Positions 26,255 through 35,508 of a stretch of 64,000 nt of DNA are shown here, in pieces; positions within the stretch are counted from its first letter, which is position 1, and each line of letters begins with the position of its first letter. Source of the stretch: an uncultured Flavobacteriaceae bacterium (lineage in GTDB: Bacteria; Bacteroidota; Bacteroidia; Flavobacteriales; Flavobacteriaceae); the NCBI GenBank assembly GCA_947488435.1, contig CANKZG010000004.1, positions 1 through 64,000 of the forward strand, in the 5' to 3' direction. The notes beneath the pieces were generated by a model. The model was not told the origin of the DNA. It saw nothing but the letters and a program-made list of their open reading frames with translations, and ran no database searches. The position numbers and the translations under genes are program-made.

Positions 26255-27532
26255 TTACAATAATGCTAAAATACGTTCTAAAGCCATGCCTCGGGAACCT
26301 TTTATTAATAGGGTGGCCTTTGGCAATGGATGTTCGCTTAAGTATGTCTTTAGTAGTTCAAAACTAGAGAATTTTAAAATGCCATTTGTTTGGGTTTTTT
26401 CAAAATTAACGCCTATTAAATAGCTATGGTCAAAACTCATTTCTTGCGTTAAATCAGCTATTTTTTGATGTTCTTCTGCTGCGGTTTCCCCCAACTCAAA
26501 CATATCACCCAAAAAAACAACTTTGCAATCGGCTTCAATTGCTTTAAAATTTTCTAAAGCTGCTAACATGCTGGTGGGGTTAGCATTATAGGCATCTAAA
26601 ATGATGCGATGTCCATTTCTATTCAGTATTTGCGAACGATTATTATCCGGTATATAATTGGAGATTGCTTTACTGATTTCAGTGGTGGGAACATTAAAAT
26701 ATTTTCCCATTATAAGGGCAGCGCAACAATTGGTGAAGTTGTACTTGCCAATGAGCTGAGAGTGAATTATCTGTTTTTCAAATTGAAGTTGAACAAAAGG
26801 ATTGGCGCCTAAAAAACCTATGGTATAGTAGAGGTGATTGTGTTTGCTGAATCCAATCTTCTTTGTGTGATGGGCTAGTTTTTCCTCCTGAATAGGATCA
26901 TCGGCATTCAAAAAAATAAACTTATTATTAGCGATAAGATAATGGTACAATTCACTTTTTCCTGCGATTACGCCTTCAGGCCCTCCAAACCCCTCCAAAT
27001 GAGCTTTACCGAAATTGGTAATATATCCGTAATCGGGTTCTGCTAATGTGCATAAAAATTCAATTTCCTTAAGATGGTTTGCTCCCATTTCAACAATTGC
27101 AATTTCGGTTTGCGGTTTTATCGAAAGTAGCGTAAGAGGAACACCAATATGGTTGTTTAAATTCCCAATTGTCGCTATGGTGCTGTAAGACTTAGACAAT
27201 ACGGCATGAATAAGTTCCTTCGTTGTAGTTTTTCCATTACTTCCTGTGAGTGCAATTACCTTTGCATTGCAATAATTTCTATGATAATTGGCAAGGGCTT
27301 GTAATGCTTCTAAAACATGAGGAACATGAATTAGCTGTTTAGATCTTGGGGTTATATCTTCATCTACAATGGCATAAGCTGCACCTTTTTTTAATGCATC
27401 ATGCGCGAAAGTATTACCATTAAAATTAGCTCCTTTAAGAGCAAAAAAAAGACAGTTCTTGGTTATTTTTCTAGTATCGGTACAAACTTCAGGAAATGCT
27501 AAAAAAAGTTCGTGGAGTTTTGCTATTGTCAT
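26255..27532 (-). CDS. murF: UDP-N-acetylmuramoyl-tripeptide--D-alanyl-D-alanine ligase
   Basis: This cytoplasmic ligase of 425 residues adds D-Ala-D-Ala to the UDP-MurNAc-tripeptide, the last soluble step of peptidoglycan precursor synthesis. The Mur ligase ATP site TGSNGKTTTKE lies near residue 101, the N-terminal substrate domain has DTRKITKNCLFFALKG, and the C-terminal domain shows ILDAYNANPTSM and FLGDMFELG. It follows gldJ on the same strand but a strong terminator lies between them. The murF-gldJ order is usual in flavobacteria. Confidence 0.96.
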   Translation of the reverse strand: MTIAKLHELFLAFPEVCTDTRKITKNCLFFALKGANFNGNTFAHDALKKGAAYAIVDEDITPRSKQLIHVPHVLEALQALANYHRNYCNAKVIALTGSNGKTTTKELIHAVLSKSYSTIATIGNLNNHIGVPLTLLSIKPQTEIAIVEMGANHLKEIEFLCTLAEPDYGYITNFGKAHLEGFGGPEGVIAGKSELYHYLIANNKFIFLNADDPIQEEKLAHHTKKIGFSKHNHLYYTIGFLGANPFVQLQFEKQIIHSQLIGKYNFTNCCAALIMGKYFNVPTTEISKAISNYIPDNNRSQILNRNGHRIILDAYNANPTSMLAALENFKAIEADCKVVFLGDMFELGETAAEEHQKIADLTQEMSFDHSYLIGVNFEKTQTNGILKFSSFELLKTYLSEHPLPKATLLIKGSRGMALERILALL

Positions 27533-27545
27533 AAAACTAAGATAT

Positions 27546-27570
27546 AAAAAAAGCCCTTTTAATAAGGGCT
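27546..27570 (-). terminator. Terminator between gldJ and murF
   Basis: AGCCCTT and AAGGGCT form a compact stem with a five-base loop. On the minus strand it is followed by TTTTTTT, so gldJ transcripts stop here and murF needs its own promoter or readthrough. On the plus strand CTTTTTT also follows. Confidence 0.8.
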
Positions 27571-27593
27571 CTTTTTTCTGATCTTATGAAAGA

Positions 27594-29261
27594 TTATTTT
27601 TTTCTGCTCTTTTTTCCTCGAACAGTTTTGTTTTTCGTTTTTGCTTTAGAGCCAACGCGAGACATTGCACATCTAAATCCAATATAATCTGTAGCCATAT
27701 ATTGCGGCATATATCTTCTTTGAGCAGGATCTAACCAATACGCTCTGTCTCTCCACGAACCGCCTTTGTATACTCGAACTTCGTCGTTAATCAAAGATGT
27801 TCTATTATTAGACTTATCGTATTCTCGAATAATATTGCCCAATGAATCTCTTTCAACTCGATGTTTTGGAGCATTGTACATTTTTTTCTTGTCTTTTTCC
27901 TCTTCATCGCTAAACCTGTCTAAAAATCTAGACGAGCTAGCATCACCATCGCGATAACCTCTATTATCACTTGTAGAGAAATTGGTTCGCAAGTAAGTTT
28001 CTTGCTCATCTACCGCAACCATTTCAATTTCACCAGGTAAATTTACGGCCACTACTTTTCCATTTGGTAGGGTATCAAAAACGACATCATCTCTTAAAAC
28101 TTTTACTTTTCCATCTTTATCGATAGCTGCCTTTTGGTAAATGTTTCCACGATAGTAATTGAAGTCACTAATTTCATCATCAACTATAGGACGATATACA
28201 TCCGCCACCCATTCAGAAACATTTCCAGCCATATCATAAAGACCAAGATCATTAGGCTTATACGATTTTACTTCAGCGGTAATATCTGCTCCATCATCAG
28301 ACCAACCTGCTATTCCGCCATAATCACCTTTTCCTTGCTTAAAGTTAGCAAGCTGATCACCTCTACCTACACGCTGACCATTGCGAGTGTAATCACCTTC
28401 CCAAGGGTATTTTTTTCTACCTCGGTAGTTGTTATATTCTCTGGATCCTACTAATGCCTGAGCCGCATATTCCCATTCTGTTTCTGTAGGTAATCTGTAT
28501 TCTGGTAAAATAATTCCTGAACTTCGTTTAGCATAAGCCGGAACCGAATCTCTTTTTTGCTTGCCTTGTAGGGAATCTATTTGCCCGTTATAAACGCTTC
28601 CCGGTTTATTAAGGTAAGCGTTAGTACTAAAAGTTCCTTCTACCTCGCCATTTAAAGCCTTGTATTTTGCATCTTTTGCTAAATAACCTTCTCTTTCAAG
28701 TAAAGCTTCATTTACGCGGTCTGTTCTCCATTCCGAATACTGTACAGCTTGAATCCAATTTACACCTACTACAGGATATTCTGCATAAGCTGGGTGTCTT
28801 AAATAATTATCAGTCATCGTTTCATTAAAACCCAAACGATTTCTCCATACTAACGTATCTGGTAAAGCACCTTTATAAATATTTGCGTACATCGGATTTT
28901 CAGGAGGATATACATTTTTCAAGTAATCCAAATATTCCATGTACATAACATTGGTTACTTCCGTCTCATCCATGTAAAACGATTGTACGTGTTGTTGTGT
29001 AGGGGTATTGTTCCAGTCATGCATTACATCATCCTGCACTTTACCCTTTGTGAAAGTACCACCTTCTACAAATACAAGTCCAGGACCAGTTTCCTGTTCC
29101 TTAAAACTAGAATTGTGCTGAAACCCACCTTCTTTGGCATTTATTTTCCACCCTGTTCCTCTAGATACGGTTTTGGATGAAGAAGAAGATTTTTTACAGC
29201 TTGTAATACCTCCTGCAATTACTATACAAGAAAGGATAACTTTGATTAACTGTTTTTTCAT
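27594..29261 (-). CDS. gldJ: Gliding motility lipoprotein GldJ
   Basis: This is the essential gliding lipoprotein GldJ, 555 residues. In Flavobacterium it sits in the periplasm or outer membrane, forms helical bands along the cell, and stabilises GldK and the type IX secretion machine. A lipoprotein signal ends with Cys22 (GITSC). The formylglycine-generating-enzyme-like (sulfatase-modifying) fold follows, starting FVEGGTFTKG, with DETEVTNVMYMEYLD, and NVSEWVADVYRP in the middle, and a late GGSWRDRAYWLDPAQR. It has a basic C-terminal tail rich in Lys and Arg. It is divergent from porV. Confidence 0.95.
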   Translation of the reverse strand: MKKQLIKVILSCIVIAGGITSCKKSSSSSKTVSRGTGWKINAKEGGFQHNSSFKEQETGPGLVFVEGGTFTKGKVQDDVMHDWNNTPTQQHVQSFYMDETEVTNVMYMEYLDYLKNVYPPENPMYANIYKGALPDTLVWRNRLGFNETMTDNYLRHPAYAEYPVVGVNWIQAVQYSEWRTDRVNEALLEREGYLAKDAKYKALNGEVEGTFSTNAYLNKPGSVYNGQIDSLQGKQKRDSVPAYAKRSSGIILPEYRLPTETEWEYAAQALVGSREYNNYRGRKKYPWEGDYTRNGQRVGRGDQLANFKQGKGDYGGIAGWSDDGADITAEVKSYKPNDLGLYDMAGNVSEWVADVYRPIVDDEISDFNYYRGNIYQKAAIDKDGKVKVLRDDVVFDTLPNGKVVAVNLPGEIEMVAVDEQETYLRTNFSTSDNRGYRDGDASSSRFLDRFSDEEEKDKKKMYNAPKHRVERDSLGNIIREYDKSNNRTSLINDEVRVYKGGSWRDRAYWLDPAQRRYMPQYMATDYIGFRCAMSRVGSKAKTKNKTVRGKKSRKK

Positions 29262-29698
29262 AATGAGAACTTAATTTCAATACCTAGGCATGTTTTCGAG
29301 CTTCGATATTTATATTTTTAAAGTTTATTTTATCACTTTTGGCTTATTAAACGAACTTTTGGTCATAATATTTTATTTAAATGAAAAATATTTGACAAAA
29401 AGCATTTAGTGTTTTTACACCAGGATATCTAATAGCATAACGATAGAAAATTCAATCTAGTATCAGGTGTACTCAACTTTATTTAAAGTAAGATTTTTAA
29501 GTAAAAATGCCTAATTCCAGTGAAGTGAAATGATCATTCCTTAAAATTCTTTAATCGTAATGTGGATCTTTATCGAAAATGTTGAATTCTTACACAAGAT
29601 ATTACCGAAAACACCGTTTACATGTAATACAACTAATTTTTTTTACAAGATCACTATATTTTTTGATTTTTGCACTCAACTAAATTTTAACTCACGAA
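29262..29698. other. Noncoding gldJ-porV intergenic region; porU absent
   Basis: No gene can be supported in these 437 bases. In other flavobacteria the place between gldJ and porV holds porU, a gene of over 3 kb; none of it is visible here. Upstream of gldJ, ACTTTTGG occurs twice in the same direction (29335-29342 and 29355-29362), 20 bases apart, which could be a regulator site. No exact TAnnTTTG box was found for either gene. Near porV, TATTTTTTG and GATTTTTG are imperfect candidates. Confidence 0.6.
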
Positions 29699-30847
29699 AT
29701 GAAAAAATTATTAATACTTTCCATGGTAACCTTATTTGCCTGCAAGTTGACAGCGCAGGAAGATAGGGTAATTACTACGGCAGTCCCTTTTTTAACCATA
29801 GCAGGTGATGCTAGAGCTTCTGGTTTAGGAGATCTAGGTGTTGCTACTGAAAGCGATGTTTTTTCTCAGCAATGGAATGCTGCGAAATACGCTTTTGCAA
29901 ACCAAAAAATAGGGATTTCTGCAAGTTACACTCCTTTTTTACAAAGTGTTATTACTGATATTGCGTTGTTAAATGCTAATTTTTACAATAAAATTGATGA
30001 TAACAGTGCATTTGCTGTGAGTCTACGTTTTTTTAGCTTAGGAGAGATTGTACTTCGTCAATCCATAGAAGATATTAATGGAACAGTAACAGAACCCAAT
30101 GAATTTGCAATTGATGGATCTTATGCGTTAAAATTAAGTCCAACTTTTTCAATGGCAGTTGCAGGTAGGTTTATCAGTTCTAACCTTAGGTTTCAAGATT
30201 CGGGTACAGATTCTCAGGCAGCTAATAGTTTTGCTGTAGATGTTTCTGGATTCTATCGTTCTCGCGAAATTGCTTATAATAATTTTGATGGTCGATGGAG
30301 AGCAGGATTTAATATCTCTAACCTAGGCGGTAAGATTCAATATGATGAAGGAGGACAGGAAAACTTTTTGCCAACCAACCTTAGATTTGGAGCAGGCTTT
30401 GATTTTATCTTAGATCAGGATAATGTAGTTTCAGTAACTTCAGAGTTTAATAAGTTATTGGTACCGACGCCTAGAGATTTTGACGGAGATGGGGATATTG
30501 ATTCAGACGATAATGATGCATATCAAGATATCGGATTTTTTAGCGGTGTCTTTGAATCTTTTGGGGATGCTCCTGACGGTTTTAGTGAGGAGTTGGAAGA
30601 AGTTACCTGGGCTTTAGGAACAGAATATGTTTATCGTGAGGCATTTATGATAAGAGCAGGTTATTTTAATGAAAGCGAAAATAAAGGATCTCGTAAGTTT
30701 TTTAGCCTGGGAGCTGGCTTTAAATTTAAAGCTGCACAAATAGATTTATCTTACTTGTTTTCTACAGCTCAAGTTCGAAATCCATTAGAAAACACATTGC
30801 GTTTTTCCTTAACCTTTAATTTAGGGCAACAATACTTCAACGATTAA
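29699..30847 (+). CDS. porV: Type IX secretion outer-membrane protein PorV (LptO)
   Basis: PorV is the outer-membrane beta-barrel shuttle of the type IX secretion system. It picks up cargo from the SprA translocon and delivers it to the PorU sorting peptidase. The 382-residue protein has a signal peptide ending LTAQ (residue 19), then the family start VITTAVPFLTIAGDARASGLGD and FSQQWNAAKYAF. The barrel strands alternate through to the final TLRFSLTFNLGQQ. A loop near residue 260 holds DFDGDGDIDSDDND, an acidic Asp-rich turn that looks able to bind calcium. porU, its usual upstream partner, is missing here. Confidence 0.93.
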   Translation: MKKLLILSMVTLFACKLTAQEDRVITTAVPFLTIAGDARASGLGDLGVATESDVFSQQWNAAKYAFANQKIGISASYTPFLQSVITDIALLNANFYNKIDDNSAFAVSLRFFSLGEIVLRQSIEDINGTVTEPNEFAIDGSYALKLSPTFSMAVAGRFISSNLRFQDSGTDSQAANSFAVDVSGFYRSREIAYNNFDGRWRAGFNISNLGGKIQYDEGGQENFLPTNLRFGAGFDFILDQDNVVSVTSEFNKLLVPTPRDFDGDGDIDSDDNDAYQDIGFFSGVFESFGDAPDGFSEELEEVTWALGTEYVYREAFMIRAGYFNESENKGSRKFFSLGAGFKFKAAQIDLSYLFSTAQVRNPLENTLRFSLTFNLGQQYFND

Positions 30848-30870
30848 GAAAAAATAAAATACAATAGCTA

Positions 30871-30899
30871 AAAGGCCTGTCATTAGACAGGTCTTTTTT
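30871..30899 (+). terminator. Terminator after porV
   Basis: AAAGGCCTGTC pairs with GACAGGTCTTT (one G-U pair) over a four-base loop and ends in a T tract. It separates porV from cdd. Confidence 0.8.
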
Positions 30900-31038
30900 G
30901 TTTTATGTAAACGAAGATAAAACCTATACGATGCTAATGGCTCCAATAGGATATTACAAGTTTTTATTTACGGGTATGATCTGCTTTATGTATCTTTATT
31001 TTTTTCGAATGCCTTTGCTAATTTAAATTTTGATGTAA

Positions 31039-31521
31039 GTGAAAAAAGTGCAGGTTACCTTTGAGATGCAGGTTTTTGATGATTTAAACGAATTGATTGA
31101 AGCAGATAAAAAACTTATGGAAAGGGCAGTTAGTGCTAGAGCCAATGCTTATGCACCATACTCTAATTTTAAGGTTGGAGCTGCTATTCTACTAGATAAT
31201 GGAGAGGTAGTTATTGGAAACAATCAAGAAAATGCATCTTACCCATCTGGACTTTGTGCAGAACGTGTAGCAATATTTCATGCCGGAGCTAACTACCCTG
31301 GAATACCAATAAGATCAATCGCTATTACCGCAGCCTCACAATTACATGAGGTAGCTACTCCTGCCGCGCCCTGTGGAAATTGCAGGCAAGCAATCGCAGA
31401 ATATGAACAACGTCAGGAATTTCCGATAACATTATTACTGATGGGAGAAACAGGAGAAGTGTTAAAATGTAAATCTTTAGCAGATATTTTGCCTATTGCT
31501 TTTAATAGTTCCTATTTATGA
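31039..31521 (+). CDS. cdd: Cytidine deaminase
   Basis: This is a zinc enzyme of 160 residues that converts cytidine and deoxycytidine to uridine forms in pyrimidine salvage. The zinc and proton-shuttle motifs are complete: CAERVA near residue 75 and PCGNCRQ near residue 112. The start is GTG; the first residues MKKVQVTFEMQVFDDL match the family N-terminus, so I keep it over the ATG nine codons on. It follows porV after a terminator, the order usual in flavobacteria. Confidence 0.94.
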   Translation: MKKVQVTFEMQVFDDLNELIEADKKLMERAVSARANAYAPYSNFKVGAAILLDNGEVVIGNNQENASYPSGLCAERVAIFHAGANYPGIPIRSIAITAASQLHEVATPAAPCGNCRQAIAEYEQRQEFPITLLLMGETGEVLKCKSLADILPIAFNSSYL

Positions 31522-31529
31522 TGATGATA

Positions 31530-31559
31530 TCTTTAGCGGAAATAAGTCATCGCTAAAGA
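31530..31559. repeat. Inverted repeat downstream of cdd
   Basis: TCTTTAGCG and CGCTAAAGA are perfect nine-base arms over a 12-base loop, starting nine bases after the cdd stop codon. It lacks a T tract. It may still end or protect the cdd transcript. Confidence 0.5.
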
Positions 31560-31696
31560 ATCTTCAAAATAATTGCTTTATATCATAGATTTGATGCGAA
31601 TTTCACATAAACAAGAGGAAAAGCTTGACACTTTAACGAAACCCTAACACTACAAAGCTTTTTCTGCATTTTTTTTCCGCTATTAATTTATATGTG

Positions 31697-31704
31697 TATT
31701 TTTG
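31697..31704 (+). promoter_or_regulatory. -7 box of the pdhA-pdhC promoter
   Basis: TATTTTTG matches TAnnTTTG exactly and lies 39 bases before the pdhA start codon. A TTG at -33 is not present at the usual distance. Confidence 0.5.
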
Positions 31705-31743
31705 TTTTTCTCATATTAGAGAACCTGAATAAAATAGAAATTA

Positions 31744-32742
31744 ATGGAAAAAATCACAAAAGAAGTCTACTTGAAATGGTATGAAGATATGCTGTTTTGG
31801 CGAAAGTTTGAAGATAAGCTTGCAGCTGTATATATTCAACAAAAAGTTAGAGGATTTTTACATCTATATAATGGACAAGAAGCTGTTTTGGCAGGTGCAT
31901 TACATGCAATGGATTTGACCAAAGATAAAATGATTACAGCTTATCGAAATCACGTTCAACCTATCGGAATGGGAGTGGATCCCCGAAAAGTAATGGCTGA
32001 ACTTTATGGTAAAGTAACAGGAACATCCAAGGGAATGGGAGGTTCGATGCATATTTTTTCTAAAGAACATCGCTTTTACGGAGGACATGGTATTGTTGGA
32101 GGTCAAATTCCTCTGGGAGCAGGGTTAGCTTTTGCCGATAAGTATTTTAAGAGAGATGCGGTTACTCTATGTTATATGGGTGATGGAGCGGTAAGACAAG
32201 GTTCCTTACACGAAACCTTCAATTTAGCAATGTTATGGCAATTGCCGGTAGTGTTTATATGTGAAAATAATGGATATGCTATGGGTACCTCTGTAGCGAG
32301 AACGTCTTATTCCACTGAAATCTGGAAGCTTGGATTGGGATATGAAATGCCATGTGGTCCGGTGGATGGAATGAATCCGGTAAATGTCGCACAAGAAGTT
32401 TCTAAGGCTATTGAACGTGCAAGAAGTGGAGGAGGACCCACATTTTTAGAAATGAAGACCTATCGTTATAGAGGTCATTCGATGTCTGATGCACAACATT
32501 ATAGAACCAAGGACGAGGTTGAAGAATACAAGAAAATAGATCCAATTACGCAAGTTTTGGATGTTATAAAGGAGAATAAGTATGCTACAGAAGACGAAAT
32601 TAAGAAGATTGATAAAGGTGTAAAAGCTAAGGTTAAAGAATGTGAACAGTTTGCAGAAGAATCTGCCTACCCTCCCAAGCAACAATTATACGATATGGTA
32701 TATGAGCAAGAAAATTTTCCTTTTGTACAACATAAATTATAA
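31744..32742 (+). CDS. pdhA: Pyruvate dehydrogenase E1 component, alpha subunit
   Basis: This is the thiamine-diphosphate subunit of pyruvate dehydrogenase, 332 residues, which decarboxylates pyruvate and passes the acetyl group to E2. The TPP and magnesium motif begins YMGDGAVRQGSLHETFN near residue 141 and ends ENNGYAMGT near residue 178. The phosphorylation-loop region YRGHSMSDAQHYR near residue 240 is also typical. E2 follows after four bases. The beta subunit is not here, which is normal for flavobacteria, where it lies elsewhere. Confidence 0.95.
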   Translation: MEKITKEVYLKWYEDMLFWRKFEDKLAAVYIQQKVRGFLHLYNGQEAVLAGALHAMDLTKDKMITAYRNHVQPIGMGVDPRKVMAELYGKVTGTSKGMGGSMHIFSKEHRFYGGHGIVGGQIPLGAGLAFADKYFKRDAVTLCYMGDGAVRQGSLHETFNLAMLWQLPVVFICENNGYAMGTSVARTSYSTEIWKLGLGYEMPCGPVDGMNPVNVAQEVSKAIERARSGGGPTFLEMKTYRYRGHSMSDAQHYRTKDEVEEYKKIDPITQVLDVIKENKYATEDEIKKIDKGVKAKVKECEQFAEESAYPPKQQLYDMVYEQENFPFVQHKL

Positions 32743-32746
32743 TTAG

Positions 32747-34381
32747 ATGGCAGAAATAATCAACATGCCCCGGCTTAGTGATACGATGGAAGAAGGCACC
32801 GTTGCAAAGTGGCTTAAAAAAGTTGGAGATAAAATAGAAGAGGGAGATATTTTAGCTGAAATTGAAACAGATAAGGCTACTATGGAGTTCGAATCTTTTC
32901 ATGAAGGAACACTTTTACATATTGGAATTGAGGAAGGTGATGGTGCACCTGTAGACACTTTATTAGCAATTATTGGAGAAGAGGGAGAAGATATTTCAGG
33001 AGTATTAAATGGATCTGCGACCGCAGCAACAGAAGATAACACTAAAGAAGAGATTCCGGCTTCAGACTCAAATGAAAAACCTAAAACTGAGATGGTAAGT
33101 GCTCCTATACCTGAAGGGGTAGAGATTATTAATATGCCTCGTTTAAGTGACACCATGGAGGAAGGAACGGTGGCTACTTGGCTTAAGAAAATAGGAGATA
33201 ACATTGAAGAAGGAGATATTCTTGCTGAAATTGAAACGGATAAAGCTACAATGGAGTTTGAATCCTTTTATTCGGGAACTTTATTACACATTGGAATTCA
33301 AGAAGGTGAAACCGCTTTAGTTGATACCGTTTTGGCCGTGATCGGCCCTGAAGGGACTGATGTTGCCAGTGTTTTAAGTGCAAAACCTGCAACAGAAAAC
33401 ACTGTTGAACAAGCACCTGCTGTAGAAAAAGAAATGGTAGCGCCATCGAAAGATGCATCAAATGTAGCGGTGACTGGAGATGGGCAACGTATTTTTGCAT
33501 CTCCTTTAGCAAAGAAGATTGCACAAGATAAAGGAATTAATCTTTCTGAAATAAAAGGAAGTGGAGATCACGGTCGTATCGTAAAGAAAGATGTAGAGAA
33601 TTATAAACCTTCTGCTGAAACAACAAAAACGGCAACCGTAGAAGCTTCTTCAAAAACAAGCGGTGCGACGGCAGCGCCAATAATACTGCCGGTTGGTGAA
33701 GAAAGTAGTGAGGAGGTTAAAAACTCTCAAATGCGTAAAGTAATCGCTAAACGTCTGGCGGAATCTAAGTTTTCAGCGCCTCATTATTATCTGACCATCG
33801 AGGTTTCTATGGATAATGCTAAGGCCTCAAGAGCGCAGATTAATAGCTTACCGGATACCAAAGTGTCTTTTAACGATATGGTGGTTAAGGCATGTGCGAT
33901 GGCATTAAAAAAACACCCACAGGTAAATACCACATGGAAGGGTGATACGACCAAGTATAATCATCATATTAGTGTTGGGGTAGCGGTAGCTGTAGATGAA
34001 GGACTTGTTGTTCCGGTGTTAAAATTTACAGATCAGATGAGCCTAACGCAGATCGGTGCATCTGTAAAAGATTTGGCAGGAAGAGCGAGAAATAGAAAAC
34101 TCACACCTGCCGAAATGGATGGTAGTACATTTACGGTATCTAATCTAGGGATGTTTGGTATTTTAGAATTTACATCAATAATCAATCAGCCTAACTCTTC
34201 AATATTATCTGTCGGAGCTATCGTTGAAAAACCGGTAGTAAAAAATGGAGAGATTGTTGTGGGAAGCACGATGAAAGTTACTTTGGCTTGTGATCATCGC
34301 ACAGTGGATGGTGCAACAGGAGCACAATTTTTACAAACGCTAAGAGCGTTTTTAGAAAACCCAGTAACAATGTTGGCTTAA
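32747..34381 (+). CDS. pdhC: Pyruvate dehydrogenase E2, dihydrolipoamide acetyltransferase
   Basis: This is the E2 core of the pyruvate dehydrogenase complex, 544 residues. Two lipoyl domains come first, with modified lysines K43 and K166, both in ETDKAT. They are nearly the same sequence (EIINMPRLSDTMEEGTVA begins each), a recent or conserved duplication. Next come a flexible linker, a peripheral-subunit binding domain at about 250-286 (ASPLAKKIAQDKGI), a second linker rich in Ala, Thr and Ser, and the catalytic domain ending DHRTVDGATG with His517 and Asp521. It is cotranscribed with pdhA and followed by a strong terminator. Confidence 0.96.
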   Translation: MAEIINMPRLSDTMEEGTVAKWLKKVGDKIEEGDILAEIETDKATMEFESFHEGTLLHIGIEEGDGAPVDTLLAIIGEEGEDISGVLNGSATAATEDNTKEEIPASDSNEKPKTEMVSAPIPEGVEIINMPRLSDTMEEGTVATWLKKIGDNIEEGDILAEIETDKATMEFESFYSGTLLHIGIQEGETALVDTVLAVIGPEGTDVASVLSAKPATENTVEQAPAVEKEMVAPSKDASNVAVTGDGQRIFASPLAKKIAQDKGINLSEIKGSGDHGRIVKKDVENYKPSAETTKTATVEASSKTSGATAAPIILPVGEESSEEVKNSQMRKVIAKRLAESKFSAPHYYLTIEVSMDNAKASRAQINSLPDTKVSFNDMVVKACAMALKKHPQVNTTWKGDTTKYNHHISVGVAVAVDEGLVVPVLKFTDQMSLTQIGASVKDLAGRARNRKLTPAEMDGSTFTVSNLGMFGILEFTSIINQPNSSILSVGAIVEKPVVKNGEIVVGSTMKVTLACDHRTVDGATGAQFLQTLRAFLENPVTMLA

Positions 34382-34407
34382 TTAAATAATGTTAAAAATG
34401 TAAAAGG

Positions 34408-34446
34408 CCTAAGTTCTAAATTTTTCATAGAACTTAGGTTTTTTTA
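34408..34446 (+). terminator. Terminator of the pdhA-pdhC operon
   Basis: CCTAAGTTCTA and TAGAACTTAGG pair perfectly over a nine-base loop, followed by eight Ts. Confidence 0.88.
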
Positions 34447-34467
34447 TGGCTACTAAAATAATTTGAA

Positions 34468-35508
34468 ATGAAAAAAATACTAACCTTTGTATTCTTGTTT
34501 GTGCTTTTTGGATGTGGTACTACAAAAAAAGAAAGTTCTGATGTAAACGCCATTCCTCAGGGACCTGAAGGGTTAAAGTATAGGACATCTAAAGCAGATG
34601 AAGCTAAGAAATTGGTTACTATAAAAAGTGGTGAAGAAGGTACTTTTTCAAGCAGCGAAGAAATTAGTGTTTTGATGAATTTTTTAGCTTCTGATGAACT
34701 TAAAGGAAGAGATTCCGGTAGCGAAGGAATTGCGACAGCTGCAACATATATCGAAGCAATTTTTAAAGAAAATAACGTTGCTCCTTACTTTAATTCATAT
34801 AAAGATACGCTGACTAATTTTAATCCTACCACTTACAATGTGGTGGGTTATGTAGAGGGAAACGATCCAAGTCTAAAAAATGAGTTTATTATTTTGGGAG
34901 CACATTATGATCATATTGGACTTCTTAGTTCAGAAAATGGAGATGTAATTGCCAATGGTGCTAATGATAATGCATCGGGAACAAGTACGGTACTAGAATT
35001 GGCACGTTATTTTGGAAATGCCAAAACAAATAAAAGAAGTATAATTTTTGCACTTTTTAGCGCTGAGGAAAAAGGTCTTTTGGGGTCAGATCATCTGGCA
35101 AAGAAATTAAAGACCAAAAATTTAAATTTATATGCAATGCTCAATTTTGAGATGACGGGTGTTCCATTAAAAAATAAGGACTACTTTATGTATATTACAG
35201 GGTATGAAATGTCTAACCTAGCTGCAGTCAGTAATCAATACGCGTCAGAAAAACTTATAGGTTTTTTGCCTACAGCGAAAGAGTTTAACTTATTTAAACG
35301 ATCTGATAATTATCCATTTCATGAAACTTTTGGAGTGCCATCACATACCTATTGTACTTTTGATTTCACCAATTTTGATCATTATCACAAAGTAGGCGAT
35401 GAGGTTTCGTTAATGGATTTTACACATATGGCGGAAGTAGTAAACAAAATGATACCTGTTTTAAACGGAATTGTTAATGCATCTCAAAAAGAAATAAAAT
35501 ATAACTAA
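34468..35508 (+). CDS. M28 family aminopeptidase lipoprotein
   Basis: This is a predicted envelope lipoprotein of 346 residues with a zinc aminopeptidase domain of the M28 family. The lipoprotein signal ends at Cys16 (VLFGC). The metal ligands of the family can be placed: GAHYDHIG near residue 147, DNASGTS near residue 167, FSAEEKGLLGS near residue 202, and a late His in FDHYHKVGDE. It likely trims peptides taken up or made outside the cell. The gene overlaps the start of an SDR gene by one base. Confidence 0.92.
   Translation: MKKILTFVFLFVLFGCGTTKKESSDVNAIPQGPEGLKYRTSKADEAKKLVTIKSGEEGTFSSSEEISVLMNFLASDELKGRDSGSEGIATAATYIEAIFKENNVAPYFNSYKDTLTNFNPTTYNVVGYVEGNDPSLKNEFIILGAHYDHIGLLSSENGDVIANGANDNASGTSTVLELARYFGNAKTNKRSIIFALFSAEEKGLLGSDHLAKKLKTKNLNLYAMLNFEMTGVPLKNKDYFMYITGYEMSNLAAVSNQYASEKLIGFLPTAKEFNLFKRSDNYPFHETFGVPSHTYCTFDFTNFDHYHKVGDEVSLMDFTHMAEVVNKMIPVLNGIVNASQKEIKYN

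Noticed and set aside
29560-29766. Frame of 68 codons that could be a porU remnant
   Set aside because: It overlaps the porV start in another frame and shows none of the PorU features; its Phe- and Asn-rich sequence fits noncoding AT-rich DNA.
31530-31559. Hairpin after cdd as a riboswitch or strong terminator
   Set aside because: It has a nine-base stem but no T tract and no conserved riboswitch parts, so it is listed only as an inverted repeat.
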